Assembly (NCBI GenBank): GCA_037178975.1
Contig: JASJZH010000006.1
Location: 9,238,001 to 9,302,000 of the forward strand
Origin: Oscheius tipulae
Lineage: Eukaryota > Nematoda > Chromadorea > Rhabditida > Rhabditidae
Length of the DNA stretch: 64,000 nt
Direction: 5' to 3'
Position 1 is the stretch's first letter. Each line of letters opens with the position of its first letter. Below are positions 34,433 through 45,628 of this stretch, in pieces. The notes under the pieces are model-generated. The model did not search any database. It had not been told where the DNA came from and saw only the letters and a list, made by a program, of their open reading frames with translations. The position numbers were made by a program, and so were the translations under genes.

Positions 34433-34596
34433 GAGGTTTGCAAAAACAACGTTTTATTAAGTTATAACACTGGAATATCATTTGTGGGAATAGAATGTAC
34501 ATGTGGCGATCTTTTTTTTTCTAATGTGCAATAGAACCCGGGTCGAGCTGAGCTACTAAATCACGAACCACGTAGATACAAGCTTTGGCAATATAA

Positions 34597-35913
34597 TCAA
34601 ATCAAAATTGGCTGGCCGTTTGTCACTTGAGGTGTCATGGGCTCGTCGTCACTACACGTCTGAATCTTTTTATTGAGAACTTATCAGAAAGCTGTGTAAC
34701 CTCAAGGTCTCTCAACTTGGCGGCGACTTTCTCGTCGAAAAGAACTTGGTATCCGGGAGAGATGGTCTCCATAAGGTCATAAAGACTGTCATAGTACTTT
34801 GTAAATAGTTGGAGCTTCGTAAAATCGCCAATCATACAGTCATGTCGAAGAGACGTTATCCTCCATCCTTTCAGCGTTAATTCAAGACAGTACGGCTGAC
34901 CTGAAACATGATAATCAATCATCGTGTTTATAGTTCCTATCAGTTTTTACGCCCGAGAATGTAGCGAAAAGCACGTGTTGGGAGTAATCGACGTTACCAA
35001 ACTTTGATTGCAAAGACCAAACTGTGTGACAGCAGCAACAGTCGGGAAGCGATTAGGGGGTAAAAACAGAAGGGTTTGAACGGATTGAACTTTGCAGACA
35101 GACTGATTGCAAGAAGCCATACCTTCAATCGTGTTCACGTTGACGAAAATAAGATCTGGTGTCCTGGGCAGCATTTCACTAACACTGATGGAGTCGACGG
35201 CAAAGGAGAGCTCGTGCACGGCGGCTGAATGTGGAGATTTAGGTAGTGTCAACCCTTATGTAGGACTATCTAACTTCAGGTTTTCAATAACTACGTCAGA
35301 TTGGGGTAAGAAAATGTCCGATTTCTGAAACCGCACGGGAGAGATATCTTGAGTGGGTAACAAAAAGATAGGGGCGAGCATTTGCATGGGTTTTAAGACG
35401 GTACGATTTAGATCTTCTGCTGACTAACAAGACAGTACTCGGGGTTTGAGATAGTACTGGAAAGAGCTCTTTACTAAAACAGTCAGCCTAGCCATTTGTC
35501 TGATTACCGAGGAGGCATGGGTGAGAAGTTTTCCTATTACCGATATAGTACCAAAATTGGTTGGTTTCTGATGATACAAGTGAGAACCGGCCCGGTTAGC
35601 TTATAAACCTTAGAATTTTACCCATTGGAATTTCATCTACAGTATACTTAGGCTCAAGGGTCTATTTCCGGTCGATTCTTCTCTATTCTCTTCTTTTATG
35701 ACTCATCGGACCACAAGGTGTGGGATTCCCCGACCAATCTTGTTTCTACGATAAAAGTGTAATTTTATGCCCTGTCCCCACGTGTTTTAGCGTAAATTGA
35801 CCCTGAGTAACTAACCGATGGCTTCCAATTCTAGCGAGGACTCGCCTCGGCTTCCGGGATTTGTACTGGCACATGAACGGTTGATCGTGCTGACTTTGTG
35901 CAGTGAAAGGGAC
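34597..35913 (-). CDS. GSKIP: GSKIP-family protein (GSK3-interacting), 5' end missing
   Basis: Exons joined on the minus strand give a GSKIP domain. The exon from 35913 ends GESSLELEAI. It joins in phase to AAVHELSFAVDSISVSEM and TPDLIFVNVNTIEG, then QPYCLELTLKGWRITSLRHD, YYDSLYDLMETISPGYQ and LFDEKVAAKLRDLE. In the human family the equivalent blocks are the acidic LEAEA segment, a strand with YINVET, the signature YCLELT, and YSLLDTLSPAYR. Order and spacing match. The family binds GSK3-beta (and PKA in vertebrates) and modulates Wnt and kinase signalling in the cytoplasm. The C-terminus is either TCSDDEPMTPQVTNG, after a 41-nt intron (stop 34597), or a read-through ending near 34635. The start exon was not fixed: an ATG at 36079 gives an incompatible phase. 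Confidence 0.88.
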
Positions 35914-36079
35914 CTGAAAATGTTTCATTGTAGCCTGTCTTTGCAACTTTAATCTTATCTTGTCCATCTTGCCACGTTTTTTTAGTATCCGATTGTCGTT
36001 TACCCTCCGAGCTCTCGGAAAACGCGGAAATGAAGGCACGTGCAACTTTTTTGGGGGCTGTCTCCGTCGAAAGGACCAT

Positions 36080-38371
36080 TAATTTTGAGTGAGCCAGTGT
36101 CTCTCCCGAGACGTCAAAAATCTTCAGTTCCTGGTAACCAAAGGAAAACTGGATGTGAAGTTTTTACCCCCTTTCGAGCCTCGAGCCCATTCCCACGAGC
36201 TGAACTTACAGTGGAGGCGAATTGTGAGTTGAGCAGCGAAGGCAAGGAAGAGGCTCGGATTTCAGCATTGTGTTAGACCTGTAGAACGTAAAGGAGGTGA
36301 GAGATGTAAAAGGAAAGAGAGAGAGGGCGGAGTCTGGGAATACCCAAAAAGATATCGGATATGACGACTGTTGCGAAAGGTTGCGTATAATTAAGGACAT
36401 ATGACGTGATGATATGCAGGTGCGCGGGGACCGGCACCCGAGGGGGCCACCCGTCTAATGAACAGAAGACCAAAAGGCAAAGGGGGAGAGATGGCAGGTT
36501 TAGGCGGTAGCAAGGCCACGTGTTGGTGCCAACTGCGGTCACATGCGAACCAAGTCAGTCGGAGTCCGAGAAAGAAATCACCTTTCAGCCGCAAACTGCG
36601 CAAGTAAGCACATGCCGACCACGTGCATTTCCCCCATTGCAATAGAGGGATCCAACGTGGTCTCTCTCTCTCTCTCTCTCTCGCTCCGAGAAAACTCTTT
36701 TTTTTTGTTCGGGAGCGAGGCGGACTGCATTAACCTACGTCAAATGCACGAGTTTGCTAAGGTTTAGCAACAGGTTGGAAGAGAAAGTTAGAGAGGCTTA
36801 AAATCTTAAACCTGATAAGCATAGTAACAGAGACAGTAGGCTTCAAAGACAGCCGCTAAGATCAATGATCAAATGACCATCGAGTGACCTAAGCTAACAA
36901 TGGTGGCTACTCACGTGAATGGGGGAACCAGTTAGCTTGTGGGAGCAAGAAAACAGACGGGACGATAGTGGACAAGGAAAAAAAATTCTTCTCGCTACCA
37001 CTCCCACAAACATGAATAGATAATAGTGATAAATTCTGGGGGCTCGCGACACAAAAGCGGAGGTGTAACGTTGCGACGTCAAAAGTTCACGCGAATTATT
37101 TGTAATGGGATTTTCGCTCTTATTACAAGAGATCTAACTGCAGACAGTGATGGAAGCATGTTATGCTTTCCAGATGTTCGGTCAATTTACGATATGCGTC
37201 AAAAGAAATATGACAACTTGTTTTGAGAAAAAAGGTCAGGAGGCAAAAGGCGCCTAGAAAATGGCTTTTGGAGATTGAGAGCTCTAATAAAGCCAATAAA
37301 TGGCTTTTCTCCCAGCCATTATTGGCGCTTTTATGGTCGATTGAATGATTCTTAAAAGGCAGACATAAAGTGGCCAACGGGAAAAGCTAAAGCTGACGTG
37401 TACCACTAGATTTGGTTCTAGAATTATTGAGAAGATTTCAGCCTGTGCAAAAATTTAATACCTGCTATTATTAAGTTTCCAAATGGCTGATCAACAGCTG
37501 GAAAATGCGCAGAGAACTTGTCAGCTTCAAAATTCAAGCCACTACGACGCTTTCAAGTCGCTCAAGTAGCCTCTGCCATGGTAGTACAGAGTAACAGAGA
37601 AACAGGGAAACAGAGAAGACAGCTCCTGAAGGTATGGTGAAAGTGTGGAGAGAGTCGAAAGGATGAATTTTATTTGATCACATTAGAATATGAATACGGA
37701 AATGAGACTATAAGACAGTCCTACGCGTCTAAAAGGTGGTGATTTTGGTATTGGTTTACAGAGCTAAAACTATTGATACTGTAGAGTTATCATGACTTTC
37801 TTTTCACGTGAACCTATACTTAGATCTGCCTTAATGGCGTGATCAAAGCACTAAACCTGCTCCTTATCAGACACCTATTTCACTTAACAGTAGCAATGTG
37901 CTTGATCAGCAGATGGTCACTAAATTCGAGAGAGAAAGAGAGATAACGGAAGTATTTACAAGTCCACGACCAGTGCACGTGACTGAAAGTCTCTGGCAGC
38001 TGCTTCACGAAAGAAAGGAGGCGTCGCCGGAACGAAAACCTACGAGCGAATGCTCCGGGCATGTTGCCAATGATCAACTTGTGACACTGGTCGTTTACGA
38101 GAGGGAGTGGGACAGATGAACATTTTGATCTTTTTGACTTCGAACCAGGAATGTGTTGTGACAGACAGGTCTACAAGGCGAAAAATGCGGACATTTCGTT
38201 GACAGTCAGATGCTTGTCTGCGCAGGCTATCTGCCCCAAATGCTCTTTGCCTACCAAACCCCGTTCAGGCACTTTCAACATGACGTCATAGTCTGTTTCC
38301 CGAAAATACTTAATTGAAGCTCCCTACCCCGTTATTGCTTCCCAAACCTGTGTCTAGAATACTCACGGGGC
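36080..38371. other. Intergenic, nothing recognised except a microsatellite
   Basis: This contains (TC)n at about 36660-36682, a short AACAGAGAAACAGGG run near 37590-37615, and imperfect inverted repeats around 37262-37330 (CCAATAAATGGC / GCCATTATTGGC). No exon chain was seen. Confidence 0.5.
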
Positions 38372-38434
38372 ATCCAAGGCGCTCCTCCTCCTTCCAGCAG
38401 CTCCTTGATTCCATAACGCTTCCGTGTTCTTCCA
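38372..38434 (-). CDS. Possible first exon (MEEHGSVMESRSCW)
   Basis: A short exon-like piece after TTCTAAAATTAGAG-type minus-strand context: an ATG opens MEEHGSVMESRSCWKEEE and ends GCP before a GTGAGT donor. No compatible second exon was placed, so this may be chance. Confidence 0.25.
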
Positions 38435-38807
38435 TGTTTGTGATTCTAAAATTAGAGTTCCCTGTTTTGGCCACGAGGGTTTAATAATCGGTATCTCTCA
38501 AGCATGCTCTGACTGTTTGTAACTAGTCCTTTCGGTTAATGACCAAACATAGAAAGAAGGTCTCGTTTGGGTTTCGAAACTCTGCGCAATGTGATGTATT
38601 CGGCGAGGAGGTCTTTCTCATTTCGTCCTTCTGCATGCTTCAAACTTGTCTCTTGTCTCTCAACCTTGTTTGTTTCAACCCTAGTTTTGGCATAATGTTA
38701 ACACAAGAGAACTTTAACAATTTTGAGGTTTAAACCCAACAAGTTGATAATTTCTAAAGTAACAAATTGGTTAAGTCTCGACGATGTCTACCTTAGACGT
38801 ATTTACA

Positions 38808-38890
38808 AAAACGATCCAAGGGGGAATCGAGCCCTCGTCTGCTCCAAGAGGATATCAGGTCCCAAGGCCGCCGCTTAATAGTCCATTTCC
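38808..38890 (-). repeat. tRNA-like element, minus-strand member of an inverted pair
   Basis: On the minus strand it reads TAAGCGGCGGCCTTGGGACC, then a variable region, then a B-box-like GGCTCGATTCCC and a T5 run that could act as a Pol III terminator. It resembles the 3' two-thirds of a class II (Leu/Ser-like) tRNA. The upstream A-box part is missing. Confidence 0.55.
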
Positions 38891-39187
38891 AACGAGTTTT
38901 ACGAGCTTTTTGCTATTGCCAAGTAGGTTAATACCTAGAATTCGATTATGATAGCGGAATCTTGAAAAAGTTTTTGAAAAATAGTGAAAATTCGAAAATT
39001 TGGAAATTTCTTCTTCGCGCGCAAACACTAAACGACGCAAGCATTTAAATTCAGGTGCCGCTCTAACTTCGTTGGAAACAGTCTATACCATGAAGCTACC
39101 AGGGCGCGGTAATCACAAGATTGTGATGCGCATGTGAATACATTGAGCGTCTTTCATCAGCGCCCCCTGTCTGTTCCAACACGCTCC

Positions 39188-39256
39188 GGTACCATAGTGG
39201 CTAAAGCGGCGGCCTTGGGACCTGATTTCCTTTTGGAAAAGCCAGAGTTTTTTTTG
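39188..39256 (+). repeat. tRNA-like element, plus-strand member of the inverted pair
   Basis: It begins GGTACCATAGTGGCTAAAGC (A-box-like), shares GCGGCGGCCTTGGGACCTGA with the minus-strand copy at 38.8 kb, then has a small hairpin (TTTCCTTTTGGAAA) and a T8 run. The B box is not clear, so this copy seems 3' truncated or diverged. Confidence 0.55.
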
Positions 39257-39372
39257 ACGCTTTCGGGGCAAAACATTTTGCTTTCAATATGTAATAGTTC
39301 CGCTGTACTGTGCATCCAGAAATATGGAAAACTTACCTGACGTTGAGTTTTTTTTTCAATTTTGATACCAAA

Positions 39373-39630
39373 TTACAAAAACTCACGACTTCTTTGACGA
39401 ATAGCCTTGGGAATTTCGTACCCGGCGAGTACAGGAGCTTCTTCTGGGTGCATTTCTTCGTAAACAGACGCAGCAGAGAGCCATCTTTCCAGTCTGTACT
39501 TCCTATTATTAGGTTACACAAACACTAATTACTCCTCTTGTCGATAATGAGGTGATACTCCAAGACTGCAAGCCAGGTTGGTGGCTTCAGCCCCAGGGAG
39601 AGCAATAGGCTGGGCTAGGTAGCGTGACAT
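39373..39630 (-). CDS. Small hypothetical protein, two exons
   Basis: The ATG at 39630 opens MSRYLAQPIALPGAEATNLA and CSLGVSPHYRQEE. A 30-nt intron (39503-39532, GTAATT...AATAG) joins in phase to KYRLERWLSAASVYEEMHPE and APVLAGYEIPKAIRQRS, then REFL and a TAA at 39373-39375. A GTGAGT donor right after RQRS means a further exon could replace the last four residues. There is no signal peptide or TM segment. I do not recognise the family, but the protein-like sequence on both sides of the intron in a single frame argues for a real gene. Confidence 0.55.
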
Positions 39631-41421
39631 GGTCGAGTCTGAACAATAACCGAAGAGATCGTAGACGCCCCAAACAGTCTCCCCCCACTAGACAGTTCGT
39701 CCTTTGGGAAAACACCAACTGACATGTGATATCATTGCTAACGTTCTTTGATGAACGCCTCCAGTGGACTTGTTCCTTGTTTTCTGTCCTCTCTGAGATG
39801 GGCCCAAGAGACTAGGCAAACAAACAAATACGTCGCTCATTGCTGGGTCCTCTAGATTGTTCGTTTTTAAAGCAATCGAACCCAATTCAGTTGTGCGAAA
39901 GTCTAAAAACGTCTCTGGGTGCACAATATTTTACGCATAGTATGATAACAGGAGCTTGTCTCTGAATGGTTTCGGAATTTCCGTGAAATTGCCTGCAATG
40001 ACAGGCCTTCTACAAGTTTTAACGCCTTCCACAATTCTCACATTTCCTCTGTCATCCTGACAATCTTTGCTACTGATCCTGATACTTCGTGTACATCTTC
40101 CAGTAGCCGTCTTGGTCTGCTTCCTGTCACTTTGACTCGGTAAGCTGGTCCTGTTTATCTGTTCCCATGGTACCTGCTACATAACATTATTTTCTTTTGT
40201 ACATCCGGCTAGCTTGTTACTAATTTAGCATGTTGTAATCAACCTGCGTCTTTAAGCTTGTTCTGTTTACCTGTTCAGCCCACCCCTTATTTTATGCCTT
40301 GTTCAAGCCAGCATGCCATTGCAAGACAGATACCGCTTGATTCTTTATGGTGTTGATCACCTAAGCTAGAATAGGTCGAACCTACCAGAACATCATCATC
40401 CCCTAATAGTTATGAATCTGTCTATATCAGTTTGTTCTGTCAAATCTCGCTACCTCTATAAGCGAGCAACGACAACTGAAGACAGTGTATATTACAATAC
40501 TTTCCTCTCGACATCCCCCCCCCCCTTTGGCAACTGGTTAGATCAACAAGCTTCTCTCAGAACACACACTAGGGCTCTGGACTGTCAGATTTGTGCTCGT
40601 AATGACGTGTTCGGTCAACACTCTTGACTACATGTCTAGGAATCTATCTATACCATTTAAACGCCCGAAAAATCGGCTGTGACCTTCAGCAGATGAGTAG
40701 AAGGCCACCATTGCTTTTTCTGGTCAGCTGATCTCGTTTGAATCTCCGCCATATCCTTGGACTGTCTGGACGCACACAATGAGAAACACTGATCTATGGT
40801 AGTTGTGCAATAACATTCCTGGAGAGTCCAAATTTAGCTGCCCAGATCACATGGTAACCCGATTGTACGTGCAGATTGAACTGGTTGAGGGCTGGTCTTT
40901 CGTCCGAAATTCTCAGGCGGCCGGTAACCAAACACTTTTGAATGACCGGGTGTTTTGTTACCAGAGAAAGTACGTTTTAAAAGGTGTCACATTGATAGAG
41001 CACGTAGCATATTTTGTGGGGATCTGAACAGATAATATACTGCATTTTTGTGTGTTTGTAGCACCTTATATCTTGTATAATAAAAATAGTTGGTCTGCAG
41101 CAGTTAGTCAAACATTCAAAGTCAAATTGGTTTCCTGTCAAAGTAGAGTAATTGACAGGAGTAGCTTGGGACTCCAACAGAGCAGTCTAGCGGAGCAAGT
41201 ATATTGCTAATACCATCTCAAAGTTAAACCGTTTCATGTCTCACAGCGAGTTAGAGTAACAGGTTTCTGATTTTACAATTTTTGCGTGCGTTCAGGCTTG
41301 TTAACTGACTTCAGTACTTCTGGAACGATATTATATCTATACAGTTCAATAATAACGTAGTCTGTCCTATGTACCCTTTAAGCATTAGTCTCTTCTAGTG
41401 TAGAAACTTGCATATTTTGGC
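39631..41421. other. Intergenic, nothing secure
   Basis: No exon chain found. A minus-strand frame at 39688-39924 and plus-strand frames at 40412-40627 and 40803-41027 lack splice support and family resemblance. Confidence 0.45.
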
Positions 41422-41751
41422 TCACTGGACTTCCTCTGATTGAATCGGCCGATTTCTTTCTCCACACTTTTCCTCCTCTACCTTCGTTCCCTTTGTGACG
41501 CGGATCTTTTGCGCAGCGCAGTTTTCCGTGTCACGCAAACGAGACCACGGGTCGGATTGTCTATCCCCCATTTCTAAGAGAAAAAGCCTACGTTTGTTGA
41601 TCGGTCGTGCCCGTTTATCACAGCCCCACAAAACTCGCTGATAAGGCTCTACGTGGTTGAGGCAAAGTGTCTTATCTTCAGAGAGTGCAACAACACGTAA
41701 TGATTCATTTGCACGGGATAACAACAACGAGGAACAAGGTACCAGAGTAGA
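41422..41751 (-). CDS. Lone exon-like ORF, possible 3' exon
   Basis: After an AGATTAG acceptor near 41752 the frame is open to a TGA at 41422. It reads protein-like: RVVALSEDKTLCLNHVEPYQ, then RARPINKRRLFLLEMGDRQ, then a charged C-terminus (TKVEEEKCGERNRPIQ). No family was recognised. It could be the last exon of a host gene or a retroelement remnant, and no start was found. Confidence 0.35.
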   Translation of the reverse strand, partial: STLVPCSSLLLSRANESLRVVALSEDKTLCLNHVEPYQRVLWGCDKRARPINKRRLFLLEMGDRQSDPWSRLRDTENCAAQKIRVTKGTKVEEEKCGERNRPIQSEEVQ

Positions 41752-42083
41752 CTAATCTACCGACTCGTACTTACTACTTACATATATAATTACAACTGAA
41801 TGGAAAGGGGAGAAGGAATTGTACTGTTTCGACTACAAATAGATCAAGATCCCGATTAGACGGGGGTTACCCACATTAATGATTCGATTAAGAACACCGT
41901 AATATAAGGAGGAGCCTGAATATTAGACTATATACACACAAGCTTGACTAAGGTAGCTATTCTACAAGTGTTAATGGCATGCTAACCACTACTATATACA
42001 GGGACGACGATTGAGGGTTCGGTTTAAACGGTTGGTTTGAGAACGGATTTGAACGAGAGAGAGTGACCGGAGCTTTGACCTCT

Positions 42084-43107
42084 TCAAGCGCTGACCTTTT
42101 CTGCCTCATCGTCACTGATGAAGCCACTGTCCTGACGATTGGACCGGGATCCACAGTGATCGTCTTCAAAGTCAGAACAGATCGGATCGACAGAGTTATC
42201 GCGCTGGAACAGAAAAAAATTAGTATGCTTCTGGCTTGTCCTTACCTCAAAGTCTTGTTTTTCCGAGGCCTTCCGCTGTTTTTGAAGGCGCTTCTTCTCG
42301 TTTTTCTTTCGCTGTGTGGCCTGCTGTTCAAGACTTAGAGCTGGATTGAAAGTCATCCTGTAAGATACGGTAATTTTAGAGGTTCAAAAATGAACATACA
42401 ATTTATTATTCTCCTCGCAGATCGACACACGTTTGACCCGATGGGCGACGTCGTCAACAGATGGCATCTTGAGGATTCCCCTACGATTGGGACTTCCGGC
42501 TACACACTCACTGACAGCCCGTTGGCGAAAAGCTGATTCAGCTGAAAAGTGTCTTTTACGAGTGCACTCTCTCTCTCTCTCTCTTTGCCTGCCGAGCAAA
42601 ATATTTGATTAGAGGGATTATTGACAGTGCTCTATGACAAAGGGCAACAATCGTACGAGATTTAAAACTCACTTGAATACTTTTCGAACGGGCTCCGCTT
42701 GCCGGGACTCAATGTGGAAGAACCTCCAAAGAATCCATCAGCAACCGGGCCCAGAGGACTGTCGGGCGAGCTGAAGCCAGAGTCGGCACTGCTGTCAAGT
42801 CCATCCTGTGAATCACAGACAATGCGTAGACTTTCCAAGGGCTTCGAGGCTCTCTTCTTCTCACCTTTGCGCTCCTTGACTTCAACCAGAGTCTAAATTT
42901 GATTGTTTTGAAAGGAAATATGGCGAGACAGCAAAAGGGAGACAGAGAGACAGAAAAACAGAGTGACAGAGAGGCAGAGATACGTACTCTTTCATAGTGC
43001 ATTTTGACGGCCTTGACGCGCTGCTCAGCCGGTACGGTAGCGTTACGAAGCTCAGCCAAAGACTCTTTCAGCTCACTCTCCAGGTGTTCCAAGACGTTGT
43101 TGTTCAT
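42084..43107 (-). CDS. Acidic/basic regulatory-like protein, about 240 aa
   Basis: Five exons join cleanly. Exon 1 (ATG 43107) is MNNNVLEHLESELKESLAEL ending KMHYER. An intron carrying a GACAGA repeat (about 42895-42988) follows. Exon 2 starts TLVEVKERKGEKKRAS and contains SSADSGFSSPDSPLGP. Exon 3 begins with a (GA)n-encoded RERERE run and includes AVSECVAGSPNRRGILKMPS and RVKRVSICEENNKL. Exon 4 begins MTFNPALSLEQQ and is a basic coiled-coil-like stretch (RKKNEKKRLQKQRK). Exon 5 has DNSVDPICSDFEDDHCG and DSGFISDDEAEKVSA, then a TGA at 42084-42086. Short Ser/Asp-Gly-Phe motifs and the GILK...KRVSI block look like docking or phosphorylation sites of an adaptor, possibly a phosphatase-1 partner. 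That is inference, and no family was assigned. Confidence 0.65.
42925..42985. repeat. GAGACAGA-type repeat inside an intron
   Basis: GAGACAGA, AGACAGCA, GTGACAGA and similar units occupy most of the first intron of the acidic gene at 42.1-43.1 kb. Confidence 0.8.
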
Positions 43108-43565
43108 TTCCGTTCTGTAAATGATGCAATATGAGGAAGAAGAAAAAAATCAATTCAAAAAGTGCAAGAGTGAGATGATAACATCGTTTTCTCGCGAGGA
43201 GTGAAACAAGATCCTTATCGGCTCTTTACTATCCGTTTCCCCTTCTGGAACATGCCAGAGAGAAAGAGAGGTCAAGCCGGGGTACACACGTAAACTTTGG
43301 ATGGGAGAGAGTGAGAGAGCCGCTTTGCAAGCACCGTTGGTCGGTTGGGGAGGGCGATCACGCGGGGCCGACTGGCGGCAACGCGCGCAGAATGAATGAA
43401 CGCCGACGAGTTCCTCGTTGTCCACAAAAGTATAGTAGTTAAATCGACCTTCACTTCAAAAGTGATGGGACTGATCATGCGGCAAACAACTGATAAAAGT
43501 TCTTTTAAAGAAGGCATGAAAATGGGTGCGATAAAATTTGAGAGCTTCTAGAAGATACGAACCTG

Positions 43566-43790
43566 TGATTTTGTGAAATCTTTGGTCGTTTTGGAGACAT
43601 TGGATAATAGAAACCGGGGTGTACACGAGCAGAATGACGCAAGGTATACAGAGCCAAAAATAAGCAAATGCTAGTGCACCGTCATCATCAGCGGTCCTTT
43701 TTACAATTAGTGGCACAATACATATGGCTGAGGAAATCGAAAAGACTTTGAATTACGAAAAATCGTAAAGAAGAATGGATAAACATCTTC
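43566..43790 (-). CDS. Part of a multi-pass membrane protein (fragmentary)
   Basis: An exon after TTTCCTCAG (near 43738) encodes ICIVPLIVKRTADDDGALAF and a strong TM helix (YFWLCIPCVILLVYTPVSII), then QCLQNDQRFHKITG and a GTTCGT donor. A short upstream exon (DVYPFFFTIF) could join through a 29-nt intron. The TM spacing is reminiscent of small TMEM-type proteins, but the remaining exons were not found, so neither ends nor family are known. Confidence 0.35.
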
Positions 43791-45628
43791 TATGGCAAAA
43801 GTTTTCCCATGAAAAGATTGTAGATCACAGACAGAGATTTCGACACCCGAATGATAGCTCTCAAAGTGCATTACAAATCTTATGGTGTAATGGGAAGGAG
43901 GTGTTCAGTCCTATGACCCACAACGTGCAGCTGGAGCAAAACCTCACTACGGCCAAGGCCTATAACAGCCGCATATTGATTCCACCCGCTGTGGCAGTGC
44001 ATCGCAAAAGAGCGAGAGAGAGAGAGCGTGAGTAGAAACTTCTAGAAAAGGTCACGGGTTGGACCGCTTTCGAGAATATTCCAGTAAAGGGTACAATGAC
44101 AAGTGGTCAGAGAAAAGGAACTAGGGTGGATTTCGCGATATTAAGTGGGAAATTAGTTTGGTTTCTGCCAGAAATTGAAATGAGTAGGGGGTAAAGGGAA
44201 GTGAACATAACAAGATCTCGTTAGATTGGCACCACTAGAAAAAGGAAAGTAGGCCGTAGTCTACACTCAAACAGGCGACCTCTTTTTGTATTCTTGGTCA
44301 GCGTTGAACATCATATTCCATAAATCGAAAACGGGATGGGATCAGGAGAGAGAACGTGTTCTCCTGGGGATATCGTGAGAAGTGGACTAGTAAAAAAACA
44401 GCGAAAATTAGGACCTTGCTCTCTTCTACTTTTTAATCTCAAAGATGAGGTAGCGATCAGGGGTCAATGATCAGGTGTTTTCTAAAAAACTAGTGAGACT
44501 GAGGCTACTGAAAAAGAAATTAAGACATTGTTGTACCTCACACTTTAATCTGAGGATTCGTATGCGACTGGTCAGAGTGAGGGGCGGTCTCCGCAGAGGG
44601 ATAGTTGATCCATGTGACACGCGCGACCGTACAGGTCATAAAAAATCGCAAAGTGGAACAAGCTGACCAAATACATTTTCTACATATACCTGTCGATCTA
44701 TGCAATTCAGCAAGGTCATGTGGTCTTTGTTCCTTCTAATCAAGGATACATTATCTCAAAGCTCAACGCAAGGTATGCTCAAAAGGATAGTAAAGTAGTT
44801 CCGCTTTTGAAAACAACAGCTTCCGTCCAAAAGTCACGAGTACGATAATGCTAGCGGGCAGCTGGCAATGCCAGCTGCTCTCCCCGTTATATATCAATCA
44901 GAACGTATATACGAAGCGTTCCCAGAGAAAAAAACACGTATTCGGAGCAAACGAGTAATACTTGGACATTAAAATCGTACGTCAAATTGAAAGGTTAGTA
45001 GAAAATGAAAAGTTCCGTAATTTTTAGTCTTGGATGGACCTTGTAACAAAGGTCCATCCAAGAAAGGACGAGATTTAGATACACAGATCTCTTGAACTGA
45101 AAAAGAAAAGTTGTGATAAGTTTTGTTTTCGATATGGGCCAACATTTACGAGGAAAATTGAATTTTAAATGTAAATGCTAAAAGTTTGTTGGTTCTTCCT
45201 GGCCATACATGCAGAAAACCAGAGTCATCGATAGGTTGATTGGCGATAGAAAGCATGAGTGACCCTTTTTTGACCGACGCTCCTTTTAGCAATATCTAAA
45301 CCAGAGTCAAGACCGAAGTACTAGTGAATCGCTGTAGTAAAGTGTCGAAAAATAGCAGAACCAGACAAATGGATATATGAAAATCAGTTCCTGGAAAATT
45401 ATAGCGGTACAGCCAAAATGCTCAATTTTGTGTTCTAGAAGAGGTTCCTGTTCCTGTACACGACCCATTTTTAAACAGACGCAACGATGTATGGATTTAT
45501 TCAACTCTTAAACATGCTACCCGTTTGTAACCGTTTGCACGAATATGATACATATTATGTACAAAGACAAAAATGCTAAAAAAAAAAGCAGACGTATTTG
45601 ACTAGTTCGGTAACGAAAAGTATTAAAA
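43791..45628. other. Intergenic, with inverted repeats
   Basis: No exon chain. It contains a 15-bp perfect hairpin at 45028-45063 and a short palindrome near 44861-44881 (GCAGCTGGCAATGCCAGCTG). Confidence 0.5.
45028..45063. repeat. Perfect 15-bp hairpin with 6-nt loop
   Basis: TCTTGGATGGACCTT, loop GTAACA, then AAGGTCCATCCAAGA. Every arm base pairs. Confidence 0.95.

Noticed and set aside
42568-42586. A CT microsatellite as a stand-alone repeat
   Set aside because: It lies inside a coding exon and encodes the RERERE run, so it is described with that gene.
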